Source of the DNA: Edwardsiella anguillarum ET080813
GTDB lineage: Bacteria; Pseudomonadota; Gammaproteobacteria; Enterobacterales; Enterobacteriaceae
NCBI RefSeq assembly: GCF_000264765.2
Contig: NZ_CP006664.1
Location: 3,756,350 to 3,820,349, forward strand
Length of the DNA: 64,000 bases
Direction of reading: 5' to 3'
Of the stretch, positions 46,806 through 58,935 are shown in pieces (positions within the stretch are counted from its first letter, which is position 1; the number at the start of each line of letters is the position of its first letter). The notes below the pieces were generated by a model. The model did no database searches. It saw only the letters and a program-made list of their open reading frames with translations, and was not told the DNA's origin. Position numbers and translations under genes: made by a program.

Positions 46806-48197
46806 TTACAGGGCGCGCAGGATGGCCTCGACGCTGTCTTTGGCATCGCCGAACAGCATCTGCGTATTTTCTTTAAAGAACAGCGGATTTTGCACCCCGG
46901 CATAGCCGGTATTCATGGAACGCTTGAACACGATGACGTTCTGAGCCTTCCATACTTCCAGCACCGGCATCCCGGCGATCGGGCTGCGCGGATCTTCCAT
47001 GGCCGCCGGGTTGACCGTGTCATTGGCGCCGATCACCAGTACCGTATCGGTATCGGCGAAATCATCGTTGATCTCATCCATCTCCAGCACCACATCGTAC
47101 GGTACCTTGGCCTCCGCCAGCAGGACGTTCATGTGACCGGGCAGGCGCCCCGCCACCGGGTGGATGCCAAAGCGCACTTTGATCCCGCGATCGCGCAGCT
47201 TCTGGGTGATTTCCGCGACCGGATACTGCGCCTGCGCGACGGCCATGCCATACCCCGGCGTGATGATCACGCTTGAGGAGTTCTTCAGCATGTCGGCCAC
47301 CTCTTCCGCGCTGGCCTCGCGGTATTCACCCATTTCGCCCTCATCACCGGTGGATGAGCCGTCGGTGCCGAAGCCACCGGCGATCACGCTGATAAAGGAG
47401 CGGTTCATCGCTTTACACATGATGTAGGACAGAATGGCACCGGACGAACCGACCAGGGCGCCGGTTACGATCAGCAGATCGTTGCTCAGCATAAAGCCCG
47501 CCGCTGCTGCCGCCCAGCCGGAGTAGGAGTTCAGCATGGAAACCACCACCGGCATATCCGCGCCGCCGATAGAGGCCACCAAGTGCCAGCCAAAGGCCAG
47601 CGCGATGAGCGTCATCAGCAGCAGGGCAAACACCTGCGCCACGCTGGAGCCGGTATTGACGAACCACAGCATCAGCAGGAACGAGACGACCAGCGCCGCC
47701 AGATTCAGCTTATGGCGATGCGGCAGCATCAGCGGCTTGGATGAGATAATCCCGCGCAGCTTGCCAAAGGCGACGATAGAGCCGGTAAAGGTGACGGCCC
47801 CGATGAAGATCCCCAGGAACACCTCGACCAGGTGGATATTTTCCAGCACCGCTTCCATGCTGCCCGGCTGATGCTCGATGTAGCTGTTGTAGCCCACCAG
47901 AACCGCCGCCAGACCGACGAAGCTATGCAGAATAGCGACCAGCTCCGGCATTTCAGTCATCTCGACCTTACGCGCCAGATGCATGCCGATAGCGCCGCCG
48001 ATCACCATCGCCACGATGATCCAACCGATGCTGCCGGCGTCGGGACCACAGATGGTAGCGATCAGCGCAATGGCCATACCGACCATGCCAAAGGTATTGC
48101 CCTGCTTGGACGTCTCGTGCTTGGAGAGCCCGGCCAGACTAAAAATAAACAGGATGGCGGCAACAATGTATGCTGCGGTGACTAATCCTCCAGACAT
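46806..48197 (-). CDS. pntB: PntB, transhydrogenase beta subunit
   Basis: 463 residues. Membrane and NADP(H)-binding (domain III) subunit of the proton-translocating NAD(P) transhydrogenase, which makes NADPH from NADH at the expense of proton-motive force. About nine TM helices come first, then the domain III loop [13 protein letters not shown] and the NADP site ([29 protein letters not shown]). It lies 12 bases after pntA, in one operon. Confidence 0.97.
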   Translation of the reverse strand: MSGGLVTAAYIVAAILFIFSLAGLSKHETSKQGNTFGMVGMAIALIATICGPDAGSIGWIIVAMVIGGAIGMHLARKVEMTEMPELVAILHSFVGLAAVLVGYNSYIEHQPGSMEAVLENIHLVEVFLGIFIGAVTFTGSIVAFGKLRGIISSKPLMLPHRHKLNLAALVVSFLLMLWFVNTGSSVAQVFALLLMTLIALAFGWHLVASIGGADMPVVVSMLNSYSGWAAAAAGFMLSNDLLIVTGALVGSSGAILSYIMCKAMNRSFISVIAGGFGTDGSSTGDEGEMGEYREASAEEVADMLKNSSSVIITPGYGMAVAQAQYPVAEITQKLRDRGIKVRFGIHPVAGRLPGHMNVLLAEAKVPYDVVLEMDEINDDFADTDTVLVIGANDTVNPAAMEDPRSPIAGMPVLEVWKAQNVIVFKRSMNTGYAGVQNPLFFKENTQMLFGDAKDSVEAILRAL

Positions 48198-48209
48198 TTG
48201 TTACCTCCC

Positions 48210-50290
<2,081 letters not shown>

Positions 50291-51241
50291 ATGAAGCTGA
50301 AAACCACCCTCGTTGCGTCGGCCCTGCTCTCTGCCACGGCATTTTCTGTCCAGGCGGCCCAAGAACTCACGCCGCAAAAAGCCGCGGAGCTGAAGCCTTT
50401 CGAACAAATCGCCATCAGCGGGCGCTTCAATATGCTCAGCGAGGCGGCGGACGCCGTTTCTCGTCGGGCCGATCAGCTGGGCGCCGCCTATTTCTATATT
50501 CTGGATACCAACGCCAGCAACGACGGCGGCAACTGGCGCGTCGTGGCCAACGTCTATAAGAAAGATGCGGCAACCGTCGACAAGAGCCAAAGCTACCGTT
50601 ACTTCCAGGGGGTTAAAGAGCTGCCGAAAGCAGAGGCCGTTGCGCTACAGCCTTTCGATACCGTGACTGTCAGCGGCTTCTTTAACAGTCAGCCAGAGGT
50701 CAATGACGCCGTCGCGCGCGCCGCCAAGAAGAAAGAGGCCGCGGCGTTTTACATCGTGCGTCAGATCGATACCAATAACGGTGGCAACCAGACGATCACC
50801 GCCTACGTCTTTAAAGCCGATGCGCCGAAGCGTCAGGTGCAGAGTCCCGATGCGATCCCCGCCGACTCTGACGCGGGTCGCGCGGCGCTGGCCGCCGGCG
50901 GTGCCGCGGCCGCCAACGTCGAGATCCCGGGCGTCGCCTCCTCCTCGACCCTGAGCAGCAACGTCGGTCAATTCTGGCAGACGCAGTCCTCTTCCGGTCA
51001 CCGTTACACTGTAACATTACCGAACGGCACCAAAATCGAAGAGCTGAACAATGCCACCGCCGCCCAGATGGTTCCCTTTGACTCCATCACCTTTACCGGT
51101 CGTTTTAACAGCATGACCGATATGTCAACGGAAGCCGCCAAGCGTGCGGCGGCGAAGGGTGCCAAGTACTACCACATCACCCGCCAGTGGCAAAATCAGA
51201 GCGGCGGCAACCTGACCGTCAGCGCCGATCTGTTTAAATAA
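50291..51241 (+). CDS. ydgH: YdgH, three-domain DUF1471 periplasmic protein
   Basis: 316 residues. The signal peptide (MKLKTTLVASALLSATAFSVQA) is followed by three DUF1471 (BhsA/McbA-like) domains at about 35-95, 115-175 and 255-315. Each has the pattern ISGRFN/VSGFFN/FTGRFN and a YFYILDTN-, FYIVRQID- or YYHITRQW-type strand. Small DUF1471 proteins act in stress and biofilm responses; YdgH itself is less understood. A terminator separates it from ydgI. Confidence 0.95.
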   Translation: MKLKTTLVASALLSATAFSVQAAQELTPQKAAELKPFEQIAISGRFNMLSEAADAVSRRADQLGAAYFYILDTNASNDGGNWRVVANVYKKDAATVDKSQSYRYFQGVKELPKAEAVALQPFDTVTVSGFFNSQPEVNDAVARAAKKKEAAAFYIVRQIDTNNGGNQTITAYVFKADAPKRQVQSPDAIPADSDAGRAALAAGGAAAANVEIPGVASSSTLSSNVGQFWQTQSSSGHRYTVTLPNGTKIEELNNATAAQMVPFDSITFTGRFNSMTDMSTEAAKRAAAKGAKYYHITRQWQNQSGGNLTVSADLFK

Positions 51242-51258
51242 ACGCCGGTTGTATGACG

Positions 51259-51285
51259 AACGGCCCTGCGGGGCCGTTTTTTTTT
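51259..51285 (+). terminator. Terminator after ydgH
   Basis: ACGGCCC-TGCG-GGGCCGT hairpin followed by at least eight T. Confidence 0.9.
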
Positions 51286-51483
51286 ACGCTTTCCGCGGCC
51301 TAAGCCCGCTGTTTTTGAATAATTTTTTACTCAAATTGCATAGTATTCCATTGCGCGGCAGGCGCTCTCTTCGTACAATCGGCGCCACTTTTACCGGCCA
51401 GCCCCCGCTGAGCCCGTCATCGTCAGTTTTTACATCGTAGAAATGTAAAATATTGGTTAATTCATCTATTTTTGGATTTTGCC

Positions 51484-52875
51484 TTGGAAAAAAAACTCGG
51501 ACTTACCGCCCTGACGGCGCTGGTATTGAGCTCCATGCTCGGCGCCGGCGTATTCAGCCTGCCGCAAAATATGGCGGATGTGGCAAGCCCTGCGGCTTTA
51601 TTGATCGGCTGGGTAATTACCGGCGTCGGGATTCTGTTTCTGGCGCTGGCCATGCTGCTGTTGACCCGCTTACGTCCCGATCTGGACGGTGGTATCTTTA
51701 CCTACGCCAAAGAGGGGTTCGGCGAGCTGGTGGGGTTTTGCTCGGCCTGGGGGTACTGGCTGTGCGCCGTGATCGCCAACGTCTCTTACCTGGTCATCGT
51801 GTTTGCCGCCCTGAGTTTTTTCACCGATTCGCCGCAGCAGACGCTGTTTGGCGATGGGAACACCTGGCAGGCGGTGATCGGCGAATCCATTCTGCTGTGG
51901 GTCGTGCACTTTATGGTGCTGCGCGGGGTTAAAACCGCGGCGGGGATCAACCTGGCCGCTACGCTGGCCAAGCTGCTGCCGCTCGGGCTGTTTGTGATCC
52001 TGGCCGCCATCGCCTTTCGTCTGGATACGTTTAAGATCGACTTTACCGGGCTGAAGATGGGCGTCCCGGTCTGGGAGCAGGTCAAGGACACCATGCTGTT
52101 TACCCTGTGGGTCTTTATTGGCGTGGAGGGCGCCGTCGTGGTCTCCGCCCGCGCCCGCCATAAGCGAGATGTGGGTCGGGCGACGATGCTGGCCGTCGTC
52201 TCCGCGCTGGTGGTCTATTTGCTGATAACCCTGCTCTCCCTCGGCGTGGTGCCGCGTGCCGAACTGGCGGAAATGCGCAACCCCTCCATGGCGGGACTGA
52301 TGGTGAAGATGATCGGCCCGATTGGCGAAATCGTGATCGCCGGCGGACTGATTATCTCCGTCTGCGGCGCCTACCTGAGCTGGACTATCATGGCGGCAGA
52401 GGTGCCGTTCCTGGCCTCGCAGCACGGAGCCTTTCCGAAAATCTTTGGTAAGCAGAATGCCAAAGAAGCTCCGGCCTCTTCACTGTGGCTGACCAACGGC
52501 GCGGTGCAGGTGACGCTGATCATCATCTGGGCAACCGGCGCAAACTACAACAACCTGCTGACCATCGCCTCCGAGATGATCCTGGTTCCCTACTTCCTGG
52601 TCGGCGCCTTCCTGTATAAGGTCGCGCGGGAAAAAGGCGATCGCTGGATTACGCTGGCGGCCATCGGGGCCTGTGCCTATGGCCTGTGGTTGCTGTATGC
52701 CTCTGGACTGACGCACCTGCTGATGTCGGTGCTGCTGTATGCGCCGGGCCTGCTGGTCTTTATGCACGCGCGCCGCTCTCAGTGCGATCGCCAGCGGATG
52801 AGCCTGCTGGAGCGTAGCGGGATCTGCCTGCTTCTGATGGCAACCCTGCCCGCGGGATGGTTTATGCTGCACTGA
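51484..52875 (+). CDS. ydgI: YdgI, basic amino acid/polyamine antiporter (ArcD-like APC family)
   Basis: About 463 residues and twelve TM helices of the APC superfamily, closely matching E. coli YdgI, annotated as an arginine/ornithine antiporter. The first TM has the substrate loop LSSMLGAGVFSLPQNMA; VEGAVVVSARAR and GAYLSWTIMAAEVPFLAS are family blocks. By comparison with E. coli (MEKKLGL) the start is TTG at 51484; a TTG four codons upstream is the only nearby alternative. No arginine deiminase genes adjoin it. A terminator follows. Confidence 0.88.
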   Translation: MEKKLGLTALTALVLSSMLGAGVFSLPQNMADVASPAALLIGWVITGVGILFLALAMLLLTRLRPDLDGGIFTYAKEGFGELVGFCSAWGYWLCAVIANVSYLVIVFAALSFFTDSPQQTLFGDGNTWQAVIGESILLWVVHFMVLRGVKTAAGINLAATLAKLLPLGLFVILAAIAFRLDTFKIDFTGLKMGVPVWEQVKDTMLFTLWVFIGVEGAVVVSARARHKRDVGRATMLAVVSALVVYLLITLLSLGVVPRAELAEMRNPSMAGLMVKMIGPIGEIVIAGGLIISVCGAYLSWTIMAAEVPFLASQHGAFPKIFGKQNAKEAPASSLWLTNGAVQVTLIIIWATGANYNNLLTIASEMILVPYFLVGAFLYKVAREKGDRWITLAAIGACAYGLWLLYASGLTHLLMSVLLYAPGLLVFMHARRSQCDRQRMSLLERSGICLLLMATLPAGWFMLH

Positions 52876-52912
52876 GTGCGCCCCCCACGGCGAGGCCCGT
52901 GAGAGGTTTCAG

Positions 52913-52946
52913 AAGGCCGCAGCGCTATCCGCTGCGGCCTTTTTTA
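52913..52946 (+). terminator. Terminator after ydgI
   Basis: AAGGCCGCAGC pairs with GCTGCGGCCTT and is followed by a T run. Confidence 0.9.
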
Positions 52947-53035
52947 TGTGTCGCGCTTGGGAGTGGTCTCTGGGCGGTCCGGCTCGGCAGGCGCTAGCCA
53001 ATAAGCCGCCCCCTGCCGAGCCGAAGGAAAGAGAC

Positions 53036-53068
53036 AAAAAAATCCGCACGCCCAGAGGGCGTGCGGAT
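53036..53068 (-). terminator. Terminator for the unrecognised minus-strand gene at 53144
   Basis: On the minus strand ATCCGCACGCC pairs with GGCGTGCGGAT and leads into seven T. It lies 75 bases beyond that gene's stop codon and is evidence that the gene is real. Confidence 0.88.
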
Positions 53069-53143
53069 CCGTGTTTTCGCTTCGACGCGCACCACCGCGC
53101 CCTGCCTGAACGGTCATGGGACTGAGTGCGCTCTTTCCCGTCG

Positions 53144-53545
53144 CTACTTCAGCGCGATCAGCAGTCGTTCGCCACGCGGCTCGATGCGGACTGGAATCAC
53201 GGACTGAGCGCGGATCGCGCTCAGCTGGGACTCTTCTAGCGCATAGGGCAGCTGGATTTCGATCTCCGGCAGCCCCTGATGGTTTACCAGCTCAATCAGG
53301 CGCAGGATATTGGTTTCATCGCTGACCTGGGTTGAGAGCACCTGCAGCGCTAGCTGACGAATGCGCGCGCTCTGGGTGCTGCGTTTGCTCTGCGCCGTGT
53401 CGCGGGTCACCATGCCGAACAGCGGCATCACCCCACAAATGGCATCGACGAAACGCCAGCGTTTATTACACGATGCGGACAGAAAATGCGTGTAGTCGAA
53501 ACAAACCCGCTCTTGTTTTCCGACAGACCGATAAAGATCAGACAT
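53144..53545 (-). CDS. Unrecognised 133-residue protein
   Basis: I do not recognise this family. The ATG at 53545 (MSDLYRSVGKQERVCFDYTH) follows a GGGAG ribosome-binding sequence; an open frame upstream to 53692 is probably not translated. It has no signal peptide or TM segment. The middle is Lys/Arg/Ser-rich (TAQSKRSTQSARIRQ); the C-terminal half (LPEIEIQLPYALEESQLSAI) looks like a compact alpha/beta fold. A strong terminator follows and an AT-rich upstream region supplies a promoter, so it is probably an expressed single gene between ydgI and folM. Confidence 0.6.
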   Translation of the reverse strand: MSDLYRSVGKQERVCFDYTHFLSASCNKRWRFVDAICGVMPLFGMVTRDTAQSKRSTQSARIRQLALQVLSTQVSDETNILRLIELVNHQGLPEIEIQLPYALEESQLSAIRAQSVIPVRIEPRGERLLIALK

Positions 53546-54200
53546 ATTCCAGGCTCCCAATCGCATCACGCCAACGCTTAGAGCATCCATGGACAGCGTG
53601 GCTTTATTTCTGCGGTGTCGGACTATTATTCCAACTCGTTGCGGAGAGTTCAATATAAAGTTGGCGTCTCCTCTGGCGGAGACGGCAAACATACAAAATC
53701 CACCTCACAATTTAGCGATGGATTAACCTGGCGCGCTTTTTATTATCAGTAGCTTAACATTTATAAAAGCAAAAAATAAATGCAATTAACTGATTTTAAT
53801 AATGTAATCCAATAGGCAAAATGTATTGCAGCGATAGGGAAAACTTTTTTAAAGAAATAACGACATATTCTCCACGCCTTGTTTATTTTTATTTACAAAA
53901 TGAGAGATATTATAGTTATCCCCTTGGCGTAACCTTTTCTATCCTGTTTGTAACGATAAATATTTTGTGATGAAGCGCACATCAGTAGCATCATGATCAT
54001 ATCCTCTGACGCACGGATGCTTTCTCTATTGCGCCCTATTCATTTACACTCTATTAACGCCATGGGCGTTGGTATATAGCAAATGACATAATTGCCCGGC
54101 GTATTTTAACCTTTACGGTACATATCCAGCGCACTGATAATACGGTGGACCGTAACGGTATCGCACAGCCGCATACCTTTTTCAGTTAAGGAAATCGCAG
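53546..54200. other. AT-rich region upstream of folM
   Basis: About 650 bases between divergent genes, AT-rich from 53700 to 54060. It should hold promoters for folM-rstAB and for the unrecognised gene. Short T- and A-tracts suggest possible H-NS binding. I see no RNA gene or clear operator. Confidence 0.5.
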
Positions 54201-54923
54201 ATGGATACGCAGTCCATGCCACCGGTGGTGATCACCGGCGGCGCCCGCCGCGTCGGACTGGCGCTGGCCCTCTCCCTGCTGGCCAGAGAGATCCCCGTAT
54301 TGGTAGCCTACCGCAGTGAATACCCGGCCCTAGCATCGCTGCGTCAGGCCGGGGCGCTCTGCCTACAGTGTGACTTCTCGACGACGGAGGGAATCTATGA
54401 CTTCGCCGCGCGGGTGCAACGCATCACGCCGCGCTTGAGGGCGCTGATACACAACGCCAGCGCCTGGCAGGCCGAACGCCCCGACGTCGCGCCGGAGCAG
54501 ACGCTCAATGCTATGCTGCAGATCCACGTCCACACGCCCTACTTGCTGAATCTGCTGCTGGAGCCCCTGCTGCGTGGACAGGGTGACGCCGGCGCCGATA
54601 TCATCCATTTGACCGATTATGTTGTCGAGCGCGGCAGCGACAGCCATATCGCCTATGCCGCCGGTAAGGCCGCGCTGGACAATATGACGCGCTCCTTTGC
54701 TCGCAAGCTGGCACCAGAGGTCAAAGTCAACGCCATCGCCCCGGCGCTGATCCTGTTCAACCCGCAGGATGATGAGGCCTATCGACAAAAAGCGCTGGAT
54801 AAGTCGCTGATGAAAATTGCCGCAGGCGAACAAGAGATTGTCAATGCCATTGACTTCCTGTTGAATAGTCGTTTCATTACCGGTCGTACCATAGGGGTAG
54901 ACGGTGGCCGCCCCCTGCGCTAG
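54201..54923 (+). CDS. folM: FolM, dihydromonapterin reductase
   Basis: 240-residue SDR enzyme reducing dihydromonapterin to tetrahydromonapterin with NADPH, with weak dihydrofolate reductase activity. The cofactor loop is VVITGGARRVGLALA; the NAS motif reads IHNASAW; the catalytic Tyr-Lys is in IAYAAGKAALDNM; it ends TIGVDGGRPLR. It lies 22 bases before rstA in the same direction, as in E. coli. Confidence 0.94.
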   Translation: MDTQSMPPVVITGGARRVGLALALSLLAREIPVLVAYRSEYPALASLRQAGALCLQCDFSTTEGIYDFAARVQRITPRLRALIHNASAWQAERPDVAPEQTLNAMLQIHVHTPYLLNLLLEPLLRGQGDAGADIIHLTDYVVERGSDSHIAYAAGKAALDNMTRSFARKLAPEVKVNAIAPALILFNPQDDEAYRQKALDKSLMKIAAGEQEIVNAIDFLLNSRFITGRTIGVDGGRPLR

Positions 54924-54945
54924 CCGTTAACCAGGTGTAGAGACG

Positions 54946-55668
54946 ATGAGCAGAATTGTATTTGTTGAGGATGATCCCGACGTAGGCCAGCTGATTGCCG
55001 CCTATCTGGGAAAACATGACATTGATGTCACGCTGGAGCCGCGCGGCGATACCGCCTTTGACACCATCCTTCGGCTAATGCCGGATCTGGTGATGCTGGA
55101 TATCATGCTGCCGGGTAAGGATGGTATGAGCCTATGCCGGGACTTGAGGCCGGCTTACGCTGGGCCCATCGTGCTACTGACCTCGCTCGACAGCGATATG
55201 AACCATATCTTGTCGCTGGAGATGGGTGCCAGTGACTATATTCTGAAAACGACGCCGCCGGCGGTGCTGCTGGCGCGCCTGCGTCTGCATCTGCGCCAGC
55301 ATGCGACGCCGCAGCCGGAGAGTACGGGCCGCGCACCGGCGCCGTCGGCCCGCCTCAATCCGCTGCAGCTCGGTCAACTCTGTATCGATCCGGTCAACCG
55401 CGAGGTACGCCTCGCCAGCGCGGAGGTGCATCTCTCCACCTCCGATTTTGACCTGCTGTGGGAGCTGGCGACCCACGCCGGCACCATTATGGATCGCGAT
55501 GCCCTGCTGCAGAATCTGCGCGGCGTCAGCTATGACGGTCTGGATCGCAGTATCGATGTGGCCATCTCCCGTCTGCGCCGCAAGCTGCACGATACCGGGC
55601 CCGAGCCCGTACGCATCAAGACCGTACGCAATAAGGGATACCTGTTTGCGCCTAACGCCTGGGAATAG
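54946..55668 (+). CDS. rstA: RstA, OmpR-family response regulator
   Basis: 240 residues. The receiver domain has the acidic pocket (FVEDDPD), phospho-acceptor Asp52 in MLDIMLPGKDG, and a Lys in ASDYILKT. The C-terminal winged helix ends RKLHDTGPEPVRIKTVRNKG. RstA controls acid-tolerance, anaerobic and iron genes in E. coli and Salmonella, and rstAB is PhoP-activated there. It is separated from rstB by five bases. Confidence 0.95.
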   Translation: MSRIVFVEDDPDVGQLIAAYLGKHDIDVTLEPRGDTAFDTILRLMPDLVMLDIMLPGKDGMSLCRDLRPAYAGPIVLLTSLDSDMNHILSLEMGASDYILKTTPPAVLLARLRLHLRQHATPQPESTGRAPAPSARLNPLQLGQLCIDPVNREVRLASAEVHLSTSDFDLLWELATHAGTIMDRDALLQNLRGVSYDGLDRSIDVAISRLRRKLHDTGPEPVRIKTVRNKGYLFAPNAWE

Positions 55669-55673
55669 TACCG

Positions 55674-56984
55674 ATGCGCAAACTGTTCATTCAGTTTTAC
55701 CTGCTGCTGTTCGTCTGCTTCCTGGTGATGGCGATGCTGGTCGGGCTGGTCTATAAGGTCACCGCCGAGCGCGCCGGCCGTCAGTCGATGGATGATCTGA
55801 TGAAAAGCTCGCTGTATCTGATCCGCAGCCAGCTGCGTGAGATCCCGCCGCGCGATTGGAACAAGACCATCGACAAACTCGACTGGAATCTATCGTTTCA
55901 GTTTCATATCGAGCCTCTCGGCAAGCGCCATCTCTCCCCTGGACAGGATCGTAAACTGCGCGAGGGCGAGATCGTCGCATTGGACAGCGAATACACTTTT
56001 TTACAGCGCATTCCACGCAGCCACTATGTCCTGGCGGTCGGACCAATCCCCTACCTGTTTTTCCTGCATGAGATGCGCCTGTTTGATTTTGCCCTGATGC
56101 TGCTTATCGGACTCTCGCTGGCGCTGCCGGTATTTCTGTGGATGCGCCCCCACTGGCAGGACCTGCTCAGGCTGGAAAACGCCGCCCAGCGCCTGGGCGA
56201 AGGACATCTGCAGGAGCGAACGCACTTTGACAGCACCTCCAGCCTGCATCGCCTCGGGGTTGCGTTTAACCGTATGGCCGACAATATTAATACCCTGATC
56301 GCCAGCAAGAAGCAGCTGATTGACGGGATTGCCCACGAGCTGCGGACACCGCTGGTACGCCTGCGCTACCGGCTGGCCATGAGCGATGGCCTCAGCGCCG
56401 AGGAGCAGGCGGCGATCAATCGTGATATCGGTCAGTTGGAGGGATTGATCGATGAGCTGCTGACCTATGCACGCCTCGATCGTCCCCAGGTCAGCACCCA
56501 TCTGGAGGCGATCGACCTGCCCGCCTGGCTGGAGGATAAGGCCAATGAGCTGCGCCAGATGCATCCTCAGCAGCAGATCTTGCTGGATATCCCCCATCGG
56601 GGTGATTTCGGTGCTATCGATATCCGCCTGTTCGAGCGCCTGCTGGATAATCTGATCAACAACGCCCTGCGCTATAATCAGGACAAGCTCCGTATCGGGC
56701 TGTGGTTTGACGGCGATAATGGCTGCCTCCAGGTGGAGGATGATGGGCCCGGTATTCCCGCCGCAGAGCGCGAGCGGGTCTTCGAACCCTTTGTCCGGCT
56801 GGATCCCAGCCGCGATCGCGCCACCGGCGGCTGTGGCCTGGGGCTGGCCATCGTCTACAGTATCGTGCAGGCCTATCAGGGGCAGATCGCGATTAGCAGT
56901 TCGTCGCTGGGCGGCGCCTGTTTCCTGTTTACCTGGCCACGTCATAGCGCTACGCTTCCTTTGGCGCCCGCCGCCTCAGCCTGA
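55674..56984 (+). CDS. rstB: RstB, sensor histidine kinase
   Basis: 436 residues. TM1 is at about 8-28, a periplasmic domain at about 30-134, TM2 at about 136-156, then HAMP. The phospho-acceptor is His221 in DGIAHELRTPLVRLRYR. ATP-binding boxes are N (NLINNALRYN), G1 (VEDDGPGIP), F (FEPFVRLD) and G2 (GGCGLGLAIV). It phosphorylates RstA. An M32 carboxypeptidase gene follows after 49 bases. Confidence 0.95.
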   Translation: MRKLFIQFYLLLFVCFLVMAMLVGLVYKVTAERAGRQSMDDLMKSSLYLIRSQLREIPPRDWNKTIDKLDWNLSFQFHIEPLGKRHLSPGQDRKLREGEIVALDSEYTFLQRIPRSHYVLAVGPIPYLFFLHEMRLFDFALMLLIGLSLALPVFLWMRPHWQDLLRLENAAQRLGEGHLQERTHFDSTSSLHRLGVAFNRMADNINTLIASKKQLIDGIAHELRTPLVRLRYRLAMSDGLSAEEQAAINRDIGQLEGLIDELLTYARLDRPQVSTHLEAIDLPAWLEDKANELRQMHPQQQILLDIPHRGDFGAIDIRLFERLLDNLINNALRYNQDKLRIGLWFDGDNGCLQVEDDGPGIPAAERERVFEPFVRLDPSRDRATGGCGLGLAIVYSIVQAYQGQIAISSSSLGGACFLFTWPRHSATLPLAPAASA

Positions 56985-57033
56985 CCCCCATCCCCCTACT
57001 AACGGCCCCCGGTGGGCCGTGGAGTCGCTATAT

Positions 57034-58548
57034 ATGACCAGTGCCTACCAACGTTTGGAAACGATCTTTCAGCGCCTGGCGCGCTTTGACCACCTTTCAG
57101 CCATCGCCGGCTGGGATATGCAGACCTATATGCCGCCCGGCGGCAGCGTCGCCCGCTCAGAGGCGCTCACCGAGCTTAGTCTGCTAATGCACCGGATCCT
57201 GTGCGACGAGGAGACCGGCGTCTGGCTGCAGCGCGCCGCGCAGGAGAGCCTCAGCGATGAGCAGCGCGCTAATCTGGCCGAAATGCAGCGCCGCTACGCG
57301 CAGGCCAGCCTGCTCCCCGCCGCCCTGGTCGAGGAGAAATCCCTGGCCGGAATGCGCTGCGAGCATGCCTGGCGGACGCAGCGCGCCAATAATGACTGGC
57401 ATGGATTTATGGAGAATCTGCGCCCAGTCGTCCGGCTAAGCCGGGAAGAGGCCAAAATCCGCGCCGACCACGCCGGATGCAGCCGCTATGATGCCCTGCT
57501 AGATCTGTATGAGCCGGGGATGAATAGCGCGCGCCTCGACACCCTGTTCGGCGAGATTAAAGGCTGGCTGCCCACGCTGCTGCAGCAAGTAGTGGAACGG
57601 CAGCAGCGCACGCCGCCACGGTTGCCGCGCGGGCCATTCGATGAGGAGGCGCAGCGCCGGCTGGGGCTGCGTATCATGACGCAGCTGGGCTTCGACTTTG
57701 TCCACGGTCGCCTGGACGTCAGCGCCCATCCCTTTTGCGGCGGCGTCCCCCAGGACGTTCGTATCACCACCCGCTATAGCCGCGATGACTTTCTTAGCGC
57801 GCTGCTGGGCGTCGTGCATGAAACCGGTCATGCCCGCTATGAGCAAAATCTCCCGCAGGCCTGGGCGGGGCAACCGCTGGGCGAGGCGCGCTCTACCGCC
57901 ATCCATGAGTCCCAGAGCCTGTTTTTTGAGATGCAGCTGGCGCGCAGCCACGGCTTTCTGAACTTCCTGCGCCCGTGGGTTATCGAGGCCTTCGGCGACG
58001 ATCCGGCCTTCAGCGCGGAAAACTTTGTCCGCCTCAATCAGCGCGTCAAGCCCGGCTATATCCGGGTCGATGCCGATGAGGTCAGCTATCCGGCGCACAT
58101 CATTTTGCGCTATGAGATCGAACGGGCGCTAATTGAGGGCGAGATTGAGGTAGAGGACATTCCGGCGCTCTGGGATAGCCAGATGCGCCGTACGCTGGGG
58201 CTGAGCACCGCCGGCAACTACCGCGACGGCTGCATGCAGGATATTCACTGGACTGACGGCGCCTTTGGCTACTTCCCCACCTATACCCTCGGCGCGATGT
58301 ATGCTGCGCAGCTGTACGCCGCCGCCCGCCGGGATATCGCCGATCTCCCGGCGCAGATCGCCGCCGGCGATATCGCACCGATCGGCCACTGGCTGCGTCA
58401 ACATATCTGGTGCCACGGCTCACGCTGGGACACCGATACCCTGATCCGCAACGTCTGCGGTGAGCCGTTGAACCCAGACTACCTGCGACGCCACCTGGAG
58501 CAGCGCTATCTTGGCTCTCCGCAGGAAACAGAAGATAGTTTACGATAA
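57034..58548 (+). CDS. M32-family (Taq-type) metallocarboxypeptidase
   Basis: 504 residues, the usual length. The zinc motif HETGH is at about residues 262-266, with IHESQSL (a conserved second Glu helix) and HPFCGGVPQDVRITTRY upstream; GYFPTYTLGAMYAAQ is a family block near the end. It removes C-terminal residues from peptides in the cytosol. It begins at the ATG at 57034, 49 bases after rstB, so it may be in the rst transcript. E. coli lacks it. No signal peptide. Confidence 0.92.
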   Translation: MTSAYQRLETIFQRLARFDHLSAIAGWDMQTYMPPGGSVARSEALTELSLLMHRILCDEETGVWLQRAAQESLSDEQRANLAEMQRRYAQASLLPAALVEEKSLAGMRCEHAWRTQRANNDWHGFMENLRPVVRLSREEAKIRADHAGCSRYDALLDLYEPGMNSARLDTLFGEIKGWLPTLLQQVVERQQRTPPRLPRGPFDEEAQRRLGLRIMTQLGFDFVHGRLDVSAHPFCGGVPQDVRITTRYSRDDFLSALLGVVHETGHARYEQNLPQAWAGQPLGEARSTAIHESQSLFFEMQLARSHGFLNFLRPWVIEAFGDDPAFSAENFVRLNQRVKPGYIRVDADEVSYPAHIILRYEIERALIEGEIEVEDIPALWDSQMRRTLGLSTAGNYRDGCMQDIHWTDGAFGYFPTYTLGAMYAAQLYAAARRDIADLPAQIAAGDIAPIGHWLRQHIWCHGSRWDTDTLIRNVCGEPLNPDYLRRHLEQRYLGSPQETEDSLR

Positions 58549-58935
58549 GGCATGTGTGCATATTCCGCGCTACGGGAGGGCATGGGCGATTATCGTCTTT
58601 CTCGATAGCCTAGAAAATCGCGATGCGATCCCACTCTCGGCGTTATTGCCGACGCCGCGCGGGATCGCGGAGCCTGTTGGGTATAAACAGCGTTTGCACA
58701 ATGCGCCGCAGCGCCGCAAGTCCATTCTATTTGGTGGCGGCTCCGTTTTTTCTGCATCAGAGAGGTCGTTATAACGCCCCGCTATATCGGCGTGGCCGTG
58801 CCAAGCACAGCCGTCCCTTGTCAGGTCTAGGTTGGTTGTCGCTGGAAGCGCCGGAATAACGCTGAAACGGCAGCGCTAACACCATAAACGACGAATTTAT
58901 CAGCCGGGATCTCCCCACCTGACCAGCGAGGTTTG
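58549..58935. other. Intergenic region between the M32 peptidase and GNAT genes
   Basis: About 390 bases with no supported gene. Open frames of 78-87 codons have no family features and look like read-through of random sequence. There is no clear terminator immediately after the peptidase gene. Confidence 0.5.

Noticed and set aside
53944-53960. Ter-like TTTGTAACGAT upstream of folM
   Set aside because: Lacks the ATGTTGTAACTAA core; only TTGTAAC is shared.
58511-58859. Two overlapping open frames after the M32 peptidase gene
   Set aside because: No ribosome-binding site, no family, and they overlap each other and the peptidase stop; treated as noncoding.
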